Assembly: GCA_964446685.1 (NCBI GenBank)
Contig: CAYUPO010000014.1
Location: 1-31,618, forward strand
Reading direction: 5' to 3'
Length of the DNA: 31,618 nucleotides
Source: CAZWRN01 sp964446685
GTDB taxonomy: Bacteria > Patescibacteriota > Microgenomatia > Daviesbacterales > UBA10151
Shown: piece by piece, positions 23,873 to 31,235 of the stretch
Numbering within the stretch: the first letter of the stretch is position 1
How the letters are laid out: each line of letters begins with the position of its first letter
Translations under genes and position numbers: made by a program
Notes under the pieces: model-generated
The model's database searches: none
The model's input: the letters and a program-made list of their open reading frames with translations, nothing else
What the model was told of the DNA's origin: nothing

Positions 23873-24595
23873 TTACGCTACTTCCGTCCTATCTTGCGGA
23901 GATAAAGGTACATAGTTTTTTGGAACATCACCATTAGTTATTTGCATAAGTTGCACTTCACCACCGATTGCAAAAAGTCGGGTAATAATCAACCGTTTGT
24001 TTGGGTCTATACCTCTTAGAACACCTATTTTCTCATCTCTTGGCAGCCATCTGGTCCCTTTTGGGTCATATACATGATTCATCTTTAAACCGGCTTCACT
24101 GAGATCAAGCTGCCATCCCACTTTTTCCTCTGATCCTGCAAAGGGCATCTCGGTAATAATTCGATTGGTGGTAGCAAAGGTTCCTGGTTCAATAAGGGTA
24201 CGATCAATTTTGTGAACACCATAATTTGTTTTACCATCAGCCAAAAATCCTTCTGGCGCATAGTAGCTTTCTCCGGTAACGCCCAGTGCTAAATGTTTAA
24301 CTACCGAATTTTCTTTGGCCTTAGCAACAATTTCATGATGAAGGCCTAATGAATCGGAAGCAATATAAGGGGGAGCATCAACTGCCTTCCCTTCTTTCCA
24401 AACAAATATTCCCCTAGAAGAAAGATCAAAAATATCATCTGGAGAAGTATTTGGTGGAAAGAGTTCTTCTGCTTGTGCTAATTGAGGAGCTAGTAGTCCC
24501 CCTGCTAATGTACTCCCTGCTACTTGCAGCATTCTTCGTCGTGATAGAATCATGGGGGATTTTTGAAATTCAGGACTTCTTGGAATCATGCGCAA
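23873..24595 (-). CDS. Tat-exported protein of unknown function
   Basis: This 240-residue protein has a strong twin-arginine signal, LSRRRMLQVAGSTLAGGLLA (residues ~18-37), ending in the cleavage site AQAEE. The mature domain (~195 residues) contains repeated hydrophobic/Gly turns (HLALGVTGESYYAPEGFL, GWQLDLSEAGLKMNHVYD) but no recognised catalytic motif. It faces, tail to tail (30 bp), the Cys/His-rich gene ending at 23842, as the other Tat gene faces the copy at 20600. It has no clear sequence similarity to that other Tat protein beyond the signal. A structural or binding role is possible. Confidence 0.65.
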   Translation of the reverse strand: MRMIPRSPEFQKSPMILSRRRMLQVAGSTLAGGLLAPQLAQAEELFPPNTSPDDIFDLSSRGIFVWKEGKAVDAPPYIASDSLGLHHEIVAKAKENSVVKHLALGVTGESYYAPEGFLADGKTNYGVHKIDRTLIEPGTFATTNRIITEMPFAGSEEKVGWQLDLSEAGLKMNHVYDPKGTRWLPRDEKIGVLRGIDPNKRLIITRLFAIGGEVQLMQITNGDVPKNYVPLSPQDRTEVA

Positions 24596-24725
24596 ATTTT
24601 ACTCCTAATTAATATAAAAATCAACTATGGGACAATTTTTTGAAATTACATACTTATTTTGTAGATTTGCCAAAATAATAAGCTCTGAAAAAGGATGCGA
24701 AGTCTTACACAAAAATATTTGTTCA

Positions 24726-24749
24726 CCTAATAAAAAATTAGGTTTTTTT
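24726..24749 (+). terminator. Intrinsic terminator without an obvious upstream gene
   Basis: A perfect 6-bp stem CCTAAT-AAAAA-ATTAGG is followed by seven T's on the + strand. Upstream on + there is no convincing gene since 23842, and the T-run is on the wrong side to serve the minus-strand Tat gene. It could end a short untranslated transcript starting between 24640 and 24680 (TTGAAA, 16 bases, TAGATT at 24640-24667) or catch readthrough. Confidence 0.6.
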
Positions 24750-24846
24750 GCAATGTACATTGGAATGCACTAACTGATAAATTATATAACTTATGTCAAT
24801 ATAGTTCTGTAATAAAAATTACATATATTTATAAAAATTGATACTG

Positions 24847-24852
24847 TATAAT
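24847..24852 (+). promoter_or_regulatory. -10 box placing the transcript start at the methyltransferase ATG
   Basis: TATAAT ends at 24852 and the ATG begins at 24860, so the expected start site coincides with the first base of the start codon. No Shine-Dalgarno is present. This suggests a leaderless message. Confidence 0.5.
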
Positions 24853-24859
24853 TCTTGAA

Positions 24860-25408
24860 ATGATTAAACTAAATGCTTTGCAGTTGCGAAAGGGGGATCA
24901 CCAACTTGATAAATCTGAGATTCCCCGCAGTGAGATTTATATTATCTTGGATGATGTTTTAGATACCTATAATATAGGTTCTGTATTTCGGTTAGCTGAT
25001 GCTGTTGGAGCCAAAAAAGTGTATTTATGCGCTGGAAGTGAAACACCGCCAAACCACCGGATTAAAAAAGCTTCGATCAATACTACGGAAATAGTTGACT
25101 GGGAATATTTTCCAACTACCATGGAAGCGATTAAAGATTTAAGAAGCAAGATTCACGATATACAAATAGTTGCAGTTGAATTAGCAGAAGGGGCAGTCCC
25201 TTACACTGATTATGAATTTAAATTACCTGTTGCATTGATTGTTGGGCATGAAACAAATGGGGTATCAACAGAAGTACTACGAGCCTGCGATGCTGTAGTA
25301 GAACTGCCAATGTATGGAGTAAATATTTCGCTAAATGTAATGGTCTCTCTCGCCATTGTCTTATATGAAGTCCTTCGCCAGACTAAACCAAATCGAATAA
25401 CGAAATAA
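24860..25408 (+). CDS. SpoU/TrmH-family RNA 2'-O-methyltransferase
   Basis: This 182-residue protein corresponds to a compact SPOUT methyltransferase. The three SpoU motifs are clear: motif 1 YNIGSVFRLADAVGAKKVYL (~37-56) with the catalytic Arg, motif 2 ALIVGHETNGVS (~130-141) and motif 3 VVELPMYGVNISLNVMVSLA (~151-170), which forms the SAM-binding knot. It methylates ribose 2'-OH in rRNA or tRNA; which position cannot be told. It is a housekeeping gene lying between accessory genes. Its promoter looks leaderless (TATAAT seven bases before the ATG). Confidence 0.92.
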   Translation: MIKLNALQLRKGDHQLDKSEIPRSEIYIILDDVLDTYNIGSVFRLADAVGAKKVYLCAGSETPPNHRIKKASINTTEIVDWEYFPTTMEAIKDLRSKIHDIQIVAVELAEGAVPYTDYEFKLPVALIVGHETNGVSTEVLRACDAVVELPMYGVNISLNVMVSLAIVLYEVLRQTKPNRITK

Positions 25409-25465
25409 CTGCCTACAGTAAACTAGTTGATAATATTATAATATTTAAAGCAACAATATAAACTT

Positions 25466-26617
25466 TTGCATAAATTCAAATCACAATTAATAGTAATAAT
25501 TAACAAAGTCGTAAATTCAAAGTATAAGTTGGCATATTTAGTATCTTTTATTTTCTGTTTCGGCATTTTAGCTGTTATTTTAAATTTCAATAATCTTAAA
25601 AATAATTCGTTTCAACTTTATTCAGACATAATCATTAATAATTGTAAAAGAGAAAGGGAGCCTGCTATCTGTTATGGAGAAAATCTAAGCCAGATAAATC
25701 AACTTATTGGATTTAAGCAGACTATTAGTCTTTTGCATATAATCCAGGCTAAAGATTCCCAAACAAATAAATGTCATAGTATTGCTCATAAAATTGCACA
25801 GAATGAGGTTCGGAAAAATCCCGATAATTGGTTAGATTTTTTTAAACAATTAGATGACCCTTATATGTGTTTCACTGGTTTCATTCATGGTGCTATTGAA
25901 GGTAAAAAAAGCAGTGATTCACAGATAGTACTAAAAAAACCACTTATTGAAAAAATGTGTCAAGATATAGTTGCTGCCACAAATCAAAAAAATCCCTACC
26001 CATGTGGACATGGATTAGGGCATGTTATTTTAGTTGAACAGGAAGGGGATTTAAATAATAGTATACAAATATGTAATAGTCTGTCAGATGGAATTAGCAG
26101 AGGTTGCAGGGATGGTCTTTTCATGGAGTTTCTCTTAAAAATAAATTTAGCCGAACATGGTCTTGCCTGGCCTCAACAAATAACGCCAAATTATGTTCAG
26201 CAAGTAGAATTAGTGTGTGCAAATTATCGGGGTAAAACAGCTGAATCGTGTTGGCGGGAAATATCACAAGGCTATTATAATCTTCAGGGGTCAGATTTAT
26301 TAAAATTAAAAAATAGTTGTCAAAAGGGAGGAACCAAAGAAAACATTTTGGCCTGTTATTTTAGGTCATTTAATTTTGCACTTATTGATAATAATTTTGA
26401 TCATTCACAGCTCAGTAATATCTGTAGTGACTATATCAACAATCATGATGATATATATAATTGTTACGATTGGGCAATTACTGGTTTGGTTTTAACTTCA
26501 CCAAAATATACTCCAATGATCACTGAGTTATGTATTAAATCGCCTGCTAGCTTTTACAACGATTGCTTGAAAATGAAAGAGCAACGGATAAAAATGTATG
26601 CCTCACCAGTTTCTTAA
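25466..26617 (+). CDS. Membrane-anchored Cys/His-rich protein, paralogue 7
   Basis: This 383-residue paralogue probably starts at a TTG (25466); no ATG precedes the membrane segment (~23-42). The Cys pair is C60/C69, and the core is CHSIAH (103-108), CFTGFIHG (135-142), CGHGLGH (180-186) and CRDGLFMEF (214-222). The Cys-paired helices run to DCLKMKEQRIKMYAS, very similar to the copy at 22697. Its last 15 bases overlap convergently with the 3' end of the prs gene. No Tat partner follows this copy. It marks the right edge of the accessory stretch. Confidence 0.83.
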   Translation: MHKFKSQLIVIINKVVNSKYKLAYLVSFIFCFGILAVILNFNNLKNNSFQLYSDIIINNCKREREPAICYGENLSQINQLIGFKQTISLLHIIQAKDSQTNKCHSIAHKIAQNEVRKNPDNWLDFFKQLDDPYMCFTGFIHGAIEGKKSSDSQIVLKKPLIEKMCQDIVAATNQKNPYPCGHGLGHVILVEQEGDLNNSIQICNSLSDGISRGCRDGLFMEFLLKINLAEHGLAWPQQITPNYVQQVELVCANYRGKTAESCWREISQGYYNLQGSDLLKLKNSCQKGGTKENILACYFRSFNFALIDNNFDHSQLSNICSDYINNHDDIYNCYDWAITGLVLTSPKYTPMITELCIKSPASFYNDCLKMKEQRIKMYASPVS

Positions 26618-27565
26618 TATCAGCTTTTCACTAATTGACTCACCTGAGTAGATACAATTAATAGCTTCTCCGATCAGGGGAGCAATTGTTACAATCTGAA
26701 TTTTTTTACTTTTTTTAAACTCCGTTCCCAGTTCGATTGAATCAGTCACAATAACCTGTTCAATCGGAGACTTTTCAATTTTTTGCAGANNNNNNNNNNT
26801 CCCATGAGAGGCAGCAGCAATGATTTTTCTAGCTCCTTTAGCTTTAATCAGCTCGGCTGCATTGCACAAAGTTCCTGCTGTATCGATCATGTCATCGACC
26901 AGTAAAACATCTTTTCCCTTAACATCGCCTATTAGATCCATCGCTTTGGATGCATTTTTCAGATTGACATCCCGTTCTTTGAAAACAATCGCCAGCCCTT
27001 GAGCTAACAATCGCTGAGCATAAGCCGTAGCCATTAAAACCCCACCTTTGTCCGGAGAGGCTACAACCAGATTTTCCAATTTCATTTTTCGTAGCAGCGG
27101 AATGATAGAAAAACTGCCATAAATATTATCCCAGGGTATTTTGACTGAACCTTGCTGCTGGTCAGAATGAATATCCAGTGTGCAAATCCGGCTGGCACCC
27201 GAGGTTTCAATCAGCTGAGCCATCACGGATGAACTGATTGGCACCCTTGGCTTATCTTTACGATCTTGTCTGGCATAACCAAAATGAGGGATTATCACAA
27301 TAATATCTCTAGCAGAAGCTCTCCTTGCCGCATCTATCAGTAAAAACAGCTCAATATAATCATTATCAATATGAGGGGGACAGGTGGATTGAAAAATTAC
27401 TACTGTTTTATGTCTGACATTGACCGGAATCTGAACATGAGCTTCCTGATTGGCAAAACGGGTTACCGGAAAATAAATTGGCATTTTAAGATATTTGGCA
27501 GTCGAGGTGGCCAAAGGGACATTGGCGTTTCCGGATATAAAAATAAAATCTTTTTTATTTGGCAT
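26603..27565 (-). CDS. prs: Ribose-phosphate pyrophosphokinase (PRPP synthase), with assembly gap
   Basis: This enzyme makes PRPP from ribose 5-phosphate and ATP in the cytosol. Family marks are the N-terminal FISGNANVPLA, the metal-binding TLDIHSDQQQG, VVASPDKGGVLMA, VFKERDVN, and the PRPP loop VLLVDDMIDTAGTL (all in the expected order over ~320 residues). Ten N's (26790-26799) interrupt the codons after AASHG, where the sequence GxL/F is usual. The reading frame continues in phase, but the true length of the gap is unknown. The gene is third in a minus-strand operon after the dockerin and cohesin genes (4 bp from the cohesin gene). Confidence 0.95.
   Translation of the reverse strand: MPNKKDFIFISGNANVPLATSTAKYLKMPIYFPVTRFANQEAHVQIPVNVRHKTVVIFQSTCPPHIDNDYIELFLLIDAARRASARDIIVIIPHFGYARQDRKDKPRVPISSSVMAQLIETSGASRICTLDIHSDQQQGSVKIPWDNIYGSFSIIPLLRKMKLENLVVASPDKGGVLMATAYAQRLLAQGLAIVFKERDVNLKNASKAMDLIGDVKGKDVLLVDDMIDTAGTLCNAAELIKAKGARKIIAAASHGXXXXLQKIEKSPIEQVIVTDSIELGTEFKKSKKIQIVTIAPLIGEAINCIYSGESISEKLILRNW
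26790..26799. other. Assembly gap (10 N)
   Basis: Ten undetermined bases lie inside prs. Frame is kept if the gap adds or removes a multiple of three bases relative to the placeholder. Contig joining here means that linkage between the accessory island and prs/16S rests on scaffolding. Confidence 0.99.
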
Positions 27566-27569
27566 TAAA

Positions 27570-28169
27570 TCACGGTAGGATAGTGACTGACAGATCTGAG
27601 GTGCTTTCCAGAATATCTTCAGTCTTTGACACTACATTTGTATCACGAGTCTCTCCTGGAGTAAAGACTATAGTTATTGCTGTAGTACCGATTTTAATAG
27701 CTTTGAAATTTAAACTGGTTAAAATACTACTGCCAGTAAAATCTTTCCCCGGTTCTGCGACAGCAGACATAGTGGCTAACCCTTGTTTGCTATTTGACTC
27801 ATTAAAAACCGTTTTTTGAAATAATTGACTGGAATTAAATGGTTTAGCTGAGGCAGATGCCTGAAGTGAGACAAATGTTGGATCATATTTGATCACTACA
27901 TCAGCTGCTGATACTGGAGCAGCAAAAGTATTTAATAGCAGATCAACTTTAAAAATTTCACCATTTTTAAAAGTGGTTTTATCAGATTGCAGTGATAAAT
28001 TAGCTTTTTTTAATTCAGGTGAGGCTGAAGGGAGAGGAGTTAATTCAGTTAAATGAGATTGTTTGATGTCAGCTACTTTATCCTGTCTGTATGTCAGATA
28101 AATATATCCTCCCAGACTTTCCAGCATCAGGACAATTAACCCTACAATAATAACTTTTTTTGCTGTCAT
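27570..28169 (-). CDS. Membrane-anchored cohesin-domain protein
   Basis: This 199-residue protein has one N-terminal membrane segment (~5-27), a Ser/Pro linker and a ~140-residue cohesin-like beta-sandwich. Its features are LSLQSDKTTFKNGEIFKVDLLLNTF (~59-83, first strands), SAADVVIKYDPTFVSL (~87-102), the characteristic cohesin 'A-x-x-x-x-x-x-YDP' element, and ILTSLNFKAIKIGTTAITIVF (~147-167). Cohesins bind dockerins; the upstream gene (3 bp gap) encodes a dockerin protein. The membrane anchor would display the receptor on the cell surface. It could serve the dockerin hydrolases at the left end of the window; this is inference. Confidence 0.82.
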   Translation of the reverse strand: MTAKKVIIVGLIVLMLESLGGYIYLTYRQDKVADIKQSHLTELTPLPSASPELKKANLSLQSDKTTFKNGEIFKVDLLLNTFAAPVSAADVVIKYDPTFVSLQASASAKPFNSSQLFQKTVFNESNSKQGLATMSAVAEPGKDFTGSSILTSLNFKAIKIGTTAITIVFTPGETRDTNVVSKTEDILESTSDLSVTILP

Positions 28170-28172
28170 AAT

Positions 28173-28754
28173 TTAATTCCCCGTGGTCTGACTAAAATGA
28201 GGTAGAAATATCGAGTAATCTATTCCATTAATAATACCGTCTTCATTTAAATCCGCTTTCTGCTGCGTCTCATTTTTAGGTGTGCCCCAGCCGGAGTACA
28301 TCACGGACAGATCAATTGAGTTAACCATACCATCTTCGGAAAAATCGTATGACGCAGCAGATGAAGCACTTTCAGTGGCTATTATTTCGGATTCCTCAAG
28401 TTCTGGAACTACAATTGAATTAAGATCAGCCGAGTTTGAACTATTTTGTGCTGTAGCCTGGGCTGATGGGGAAGCAGTGTTTATTGCACTTTTGGGAACC
28501 ACTGCTGAGAGGTTGTCAGGAATTTCATTTGAAGCTCGGCTTTTGATCTGTTGCTGTTGGCCCACCAGATAAACTCCTACACCAACCCCGCCAACTAAAA
28601 AAAGCATCACAAAACTAGCCAGGATTGTTTTGGTAGCATGAGGAGTTAATGAGACTCTTCCCCCTGAGGCTTCTGTAGCTTTGAAAACAACCGCCTGTGC
28701 TGGTGGCTGTTGCTGTTGAGTTTGAGACGGCGGAGCCGGAATTTTTGCCTCCAT
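28173..28754 (-). CDS. Membrane-anchored dockerin-domain protein
   Basis: This 193-residue protein has a Gln/Pro-rich cytosolic N-terminus (~1-40) and one membrane segment (~43-65). A ~65-residue low-complexity Ser/Ala/Asn linker leads to a C-terminal dockerin (~135-190) with two EF-hand-like loops, DFSEDGMVNSIDLS and DLNEDGIINGIDYS. The loop sequences differ from the DNNGRVDIFDFN type at the left end, so its cohesin specificity may differ. It is the first gene of the operon dockerin-cohesin-prs. An unusual point is that both partners, dockerin and cohesin, are membrane-bound. Confidence 0.85.
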   Translation of the reverse strand: MEAKIPAPPSQTQQQQPPAQAVVFKATEASGGRVSLTPHATKTILASFVMLFLVGGVGVGVYLVGQQQQIKSRASNEIPDNLSAVVPKSAINTASPSAQATAQNSSNSADLNSIVVPELEESEIIATESASSAASYDFSEDGMVNSIDLSVMYSGWGTPKNETQQKADLNEDGIINGIDYSIFLPHFSQTTGN

Positions 28755-28813
28755 TAAAATACTTTAGCACAGTCAAAAGAGGAGTGGGAGATAATGAAAG
28801 ATTCGGAGAATAT

Positions 28814-28842
28814 TTGCTTATTGAGGCCATAAACAGTATAAT
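28814..28842 (+). promoter_or_regulatory. Probable sigma70-type promoter of the 624-residue protein gene
   Basis: TTGCTT (28814-28819), a 17-base spacer, then TATAAT (28837-28842). A start near 28849 leaves a ~90-base leader. An AAAGG ribosome-binding site lies seven bases before the ATG at 28940, one of the few clear Shine-Dalgarno sites in the window. Confidence 0.6.
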
Positions 28843-28939
28843 AATAGATAGTTAATGGCTAGTTGTTTAGAGTTCATAAGAAATCTTTTGAACTGTCAAC
28901 TACCGACGATTAACAGACTAAGGTAGAGAAAGGTAAGCT

Positions 28940-30814
28940 ATGGCCACAGCATTTCGGTCAGTAGCATTATCAATACCTGCCGCAGTTGCCTCTCCAATGA
29001 GGGTAGGAACCTCGGTTTCTTCTTCCATAAATCCATCAGTTAGAATGATTTCAATTGGTCCTGAAGGTGGGAAAGCCAGAGTAGATACCAGTTTTGGCAA
29101 TCCGTTTACCAGAATGAGGCCTTCAAATCCATCTTTAAATAGAGGTCAGGTCTTTGGAGAAAATGGACAGTCAAAACCCTCATCTATTGATTCAAAATTT
29201 GGCAAGCCGCTGAATTTATCCAAATCTCCAGAACCAAAACAAAGACCTGGATTCACAGCCAGCTTAAATACTCAGCTGGATATCAAAAATACTTTCGCCA
29301 GAGCCAAAGAGCGAAACCGGGAATTAGCCGCTTCAACAAAACTTGAGACAATAAATAATCCGGTGGGTTTTACCCAACCGGAAAGGGGGAGAGATAGAGT
29401 ATTAAGAGCAGTGAACAGTCCTAAGAGCTCATTAGACCTCAAAAGGTTCCAGACTATACCAGACATTAAACTACCAGATCAGGAAGGTCCGGCCAGTAAA
29501 GGATTTAAGAGGACTGAATTTAAAACAATAGCTTCAACAGCAGAAATCCAAAAAAATGATCCGTTAGTAAAAGCGGTCAGACCAATAGCCAGCATTTCAC
29601 TACCAGAATTAAGGGCAATCATTTCTGATTTTGCTGTTGTTAAAAGAAGAATTGAACCAAATCCTATAAGCAGACAACGATTTGAGTCTATTAAATGGAT
29701 GGATATCCACCCCAATGTTAAAACAAAAATTCCAAAACCCGCTCCTGAAGTTATAAATCAGGATGCGAACTCTCAGAAATACGGTAATAATGAATCGTCA
29801 GTTTCGGAAATGGGCACTCAGAAGACAGATAGCAGAAGACTGATGTCACCTGCAGAAACAGCACCATTAACTCAAGAACAAAGATCGATCTTAATCACCC
29901 TTGCTCCTTTAATAAGAGAAGTTGATGGTAGGACGCAGGAAAGAGTTATTAATACTTTGGGAGTAAGCAAAGAAGCTGCTTTAGATGTTGTTGGAACACC
30001 AGCAGTTGAAATATTAAATAAAGTTAATTTGGAGTCATTACCAGAGTTAGATTCTCAGCCTGAATTGCAACCGGCTAAACAAGTAGTTCAGCTTATAAAC
30101 CGATTTGCTGGTATCGAAAACGGAGAGGATGAAGAAGAGCTAGTCAGAAAAGCTCAGGCTTTGCTTGCCACTATCAGGCAAACTTACCAGATGCAGGGCT
30201 TAGCCAAGAGTGAAGATGAACTGCAGCAATTAGTGGAAAGACAGTTAAATACTTCCAATGTGGTTCCGGATAGAGCCAGATCAAAATTAAGTCTGATGTT
30301 GATCAGTCTGGTGAAAGAGGTCAGGATAGCGCAATCGAGTATCCCGCTAACCGAGACAGATACTCAAAATGAAAGAGTTCATCAGGTTGATCTTCACAAG
30401 CAAAATAGCAGAGTAAATCTAGCTATTGCCAGTATCACCGAAGCTCCAAAAAATGAAAAAGGTGAAATTGCCAGAGATTATGTGATCGATCAATTTAGGA
30501 TCAATAATAATCAAAGTTTATGGGGAGGACTAGCTTTAAAATTAAGACAGGGGTTTGACGGATCGTTAGATGAGTTGATATTTAGACTTAAAAAAGCCAG
30601 TGAATGGGTTAATCCAAAGAGTCTGGCTGATAAAATTGACCAGACAATGAACGAGTTCCCAGCTGTTGAACCAGTTTCCCGTCAGACGACCAAGCTGGTA
30701 GGGGTAAAAGAGGTAGGAAAAGTGATGGATCCAAATTTAAGTCAGTTAATTAAAGCAATAATAATTTCCTTAGTCACTACCCCACAGACGACTATTATGA
30801 CATCCGCGGCCTAA
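28940..30814 (+). CDS. Large protein of unknown function
   Basis: This 624-residue protein is not recognised. The first ~290 residues are polar, rich in Ser, Pro, Arg and Lys, and look disordered. Residues ~300-480 are helical and acidic-rich (QEQRSILITLAPLIREVDGR, TQERVINTLGVSKEA, NGEDEEELVRKAQALLATIR). A third section (~500-600) has alternating helices. The protein ends with a hydrophobic stretch (LIKAIIISLVTTP). No signal peptide, zinc site or nucleotide motif is seen. The position directly before the rRNA operon, its own promoter and a good ribosome-binding site suggest a real, expressed core-genome gene of this lineage. Confidence 0.7.
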   Translation: MATAFRSVALSIPAAVASPMRVGTSVSSSINPSVRMISIGPEGGKARVDTSFGNPFTRMRPSNPSLNRGQVFGENGQSKPSSIDSKFGKPLNLSKSPEPKQRPGFTASLNTQLDIKNTFARAKERNRELAASTKLETINNPVGFTQPERGRDRVLRAVNSPKSSLDLKRFQTIPDIKLPDQEGPASKGFKRTEFKTIASTAEIQKNDPLVKAVRPIASISLPELRAIISDFAVVKRRIEPNPISRQRFESIKWMDIHPNVKTKIPKPAPEVINQDANSQKYGNNESSVSEMGTQKTDSRRLMSPAETAPLTQEQRSILITLAPLIREVDGRTQERVINTLGVSKEAALDVVGTPAVEILNKVNLESLPELDSQPELQPAKQVVQLINRFAGIENGEDEEELVRKAQALLATIRQTYQMQGLAKSEDELQQLVERQLNTSNVVPDRARSKLSLMLISLVKEVRIAQSSIPLTETDTQNERVHQVDLHKQNSRVNLAIASITEAPKNEKGEIARDYVIDQFRINNNQSLWGGLALKLRQGFDGSLDELIFRLKKASEWVNPKSLADKIDQTMNEFPAVEPVSRQTTKLVGVKEVGKVMDPNLSQLIKAIIISLVTTPQTTIMTSAA

Positions 30815-30838
30815 ATTAATATTTAGCTTCAGTTAGGA

Positions 30839-30867
30839 TTGACACTCTTAAGCATATGGAGTACAAT
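30839..30867 (+). promoter_or_regulatory. Strong sigma70-type promoter upstream of small RNA candidate
   Basis: TTGACA (30839-30844), exactly 17 bases, then TACAAT (30862-30867). This is the best promoter match in the window and lies 25 bases after the stop of the 624-residue protein gene. The expected start is near 30874. Confidence 0.75.
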
Positions 30868-30873
30868 ACCTGT

Positions 30874-31012
30874 TACCTAAAGTTTTAGGAGACTGGAGAA
30901 AGTTACCTTAAGTAATACTACTCATTAGTTTAATGGCCTTTTGGGCCCCAGGTTTCAAGATCTGGTAAGCACTTTAACAACCGAAGATTAAACACCGCTC
31001 TTCGGTTTTTTT
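30874..31012 (+). ncRNA. Candidate small non-coding RNA (~140 nt)
   Basis: A strong promoter and an intrinsic terminator frame a segment with no ORF. It has a chain of short hairpins: CCTAA-AGTT-TTAGG (30876-30889), CATTA-GTT-TAATG (~30924-30936), GGCC-TTTTG-GGCC (~30937-30949) and CCAG...CTGG (~30951-30965). TTACC (~30873) could also pair with GGTAA (~30964) to close the structure. I considered 6S, SRP and tRNA but no diagnostic sequence fits. It might also be the 5' portion of the rRNA leader with an attenuator. Confidence 0.5.
30979..31012 (+). terminator. Intrinsic terminator before the rRNA leader
   Basis: An 8-bp stem AACCGAAG / CTTCGGTT (30979-30986 with 31000-31007) with a 13-base loop runs into a tract of nine T's (31004-31012). 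Confidence 0.85.
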
Positions 31013-31235
31013 ATGCTCAAATGCATAAAAAAGTTACAAAATAATAACGATTTTGTATTCAGGAGAGTGGTGGGATTTTAAAGACAAGAGTGAAGTTTCA
31101 CGAAAGTGAAGCCAACCTTTGTCAATTCCAAAAAACGCAAATATCAAGGCAACTTGATGTTTCAAAACAGTAAATTCACAGTGTGAATTTTGTTTCAGGA
31201 GTAAATAAAAAAAGTTAATAATTTATTATTAATTT
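31013..31235 (+). promoter_or_regulatory. rRNA leader with three hairpins
   Basis: There is no gene in this 223-bp stretch. It holds TTCAC-GAAA-GTGAA (31097-31110), ATCAAG-GCAA-CTTGAT (31143-31158), both capped by GNRA loops, and AAATTCAC-AGT-GTGAATTT (31172-31190). The last is extended by AAACA/TGTTT pairing around it. Such stems fit rRNA leader folding and RNase processing. No good -35/-10 pair was found for the rRNA operon, so its promoter may be weak, non-consensus or upstream. Confidence 0.55.

Noticed and set aside
24627..24770. A 47-codon + strand ORF (starts MGQFFEITYLF, two or three Cys) in the gap before the methyltransferase gene
   Set aside because: A perfect intrinsic terminator lies inside it and there is no ribosome-binding site; the open length is plausible by chance in AT-rich DNA.
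30874..30980. A tRNA gene, suggested by the sequence GGTTTCAAGATC and a D-arm-like AGTTTAATGG
   Set aside because: The T-stem would have an eight-base loop and no acceptor stem or anticodon arm can be built.
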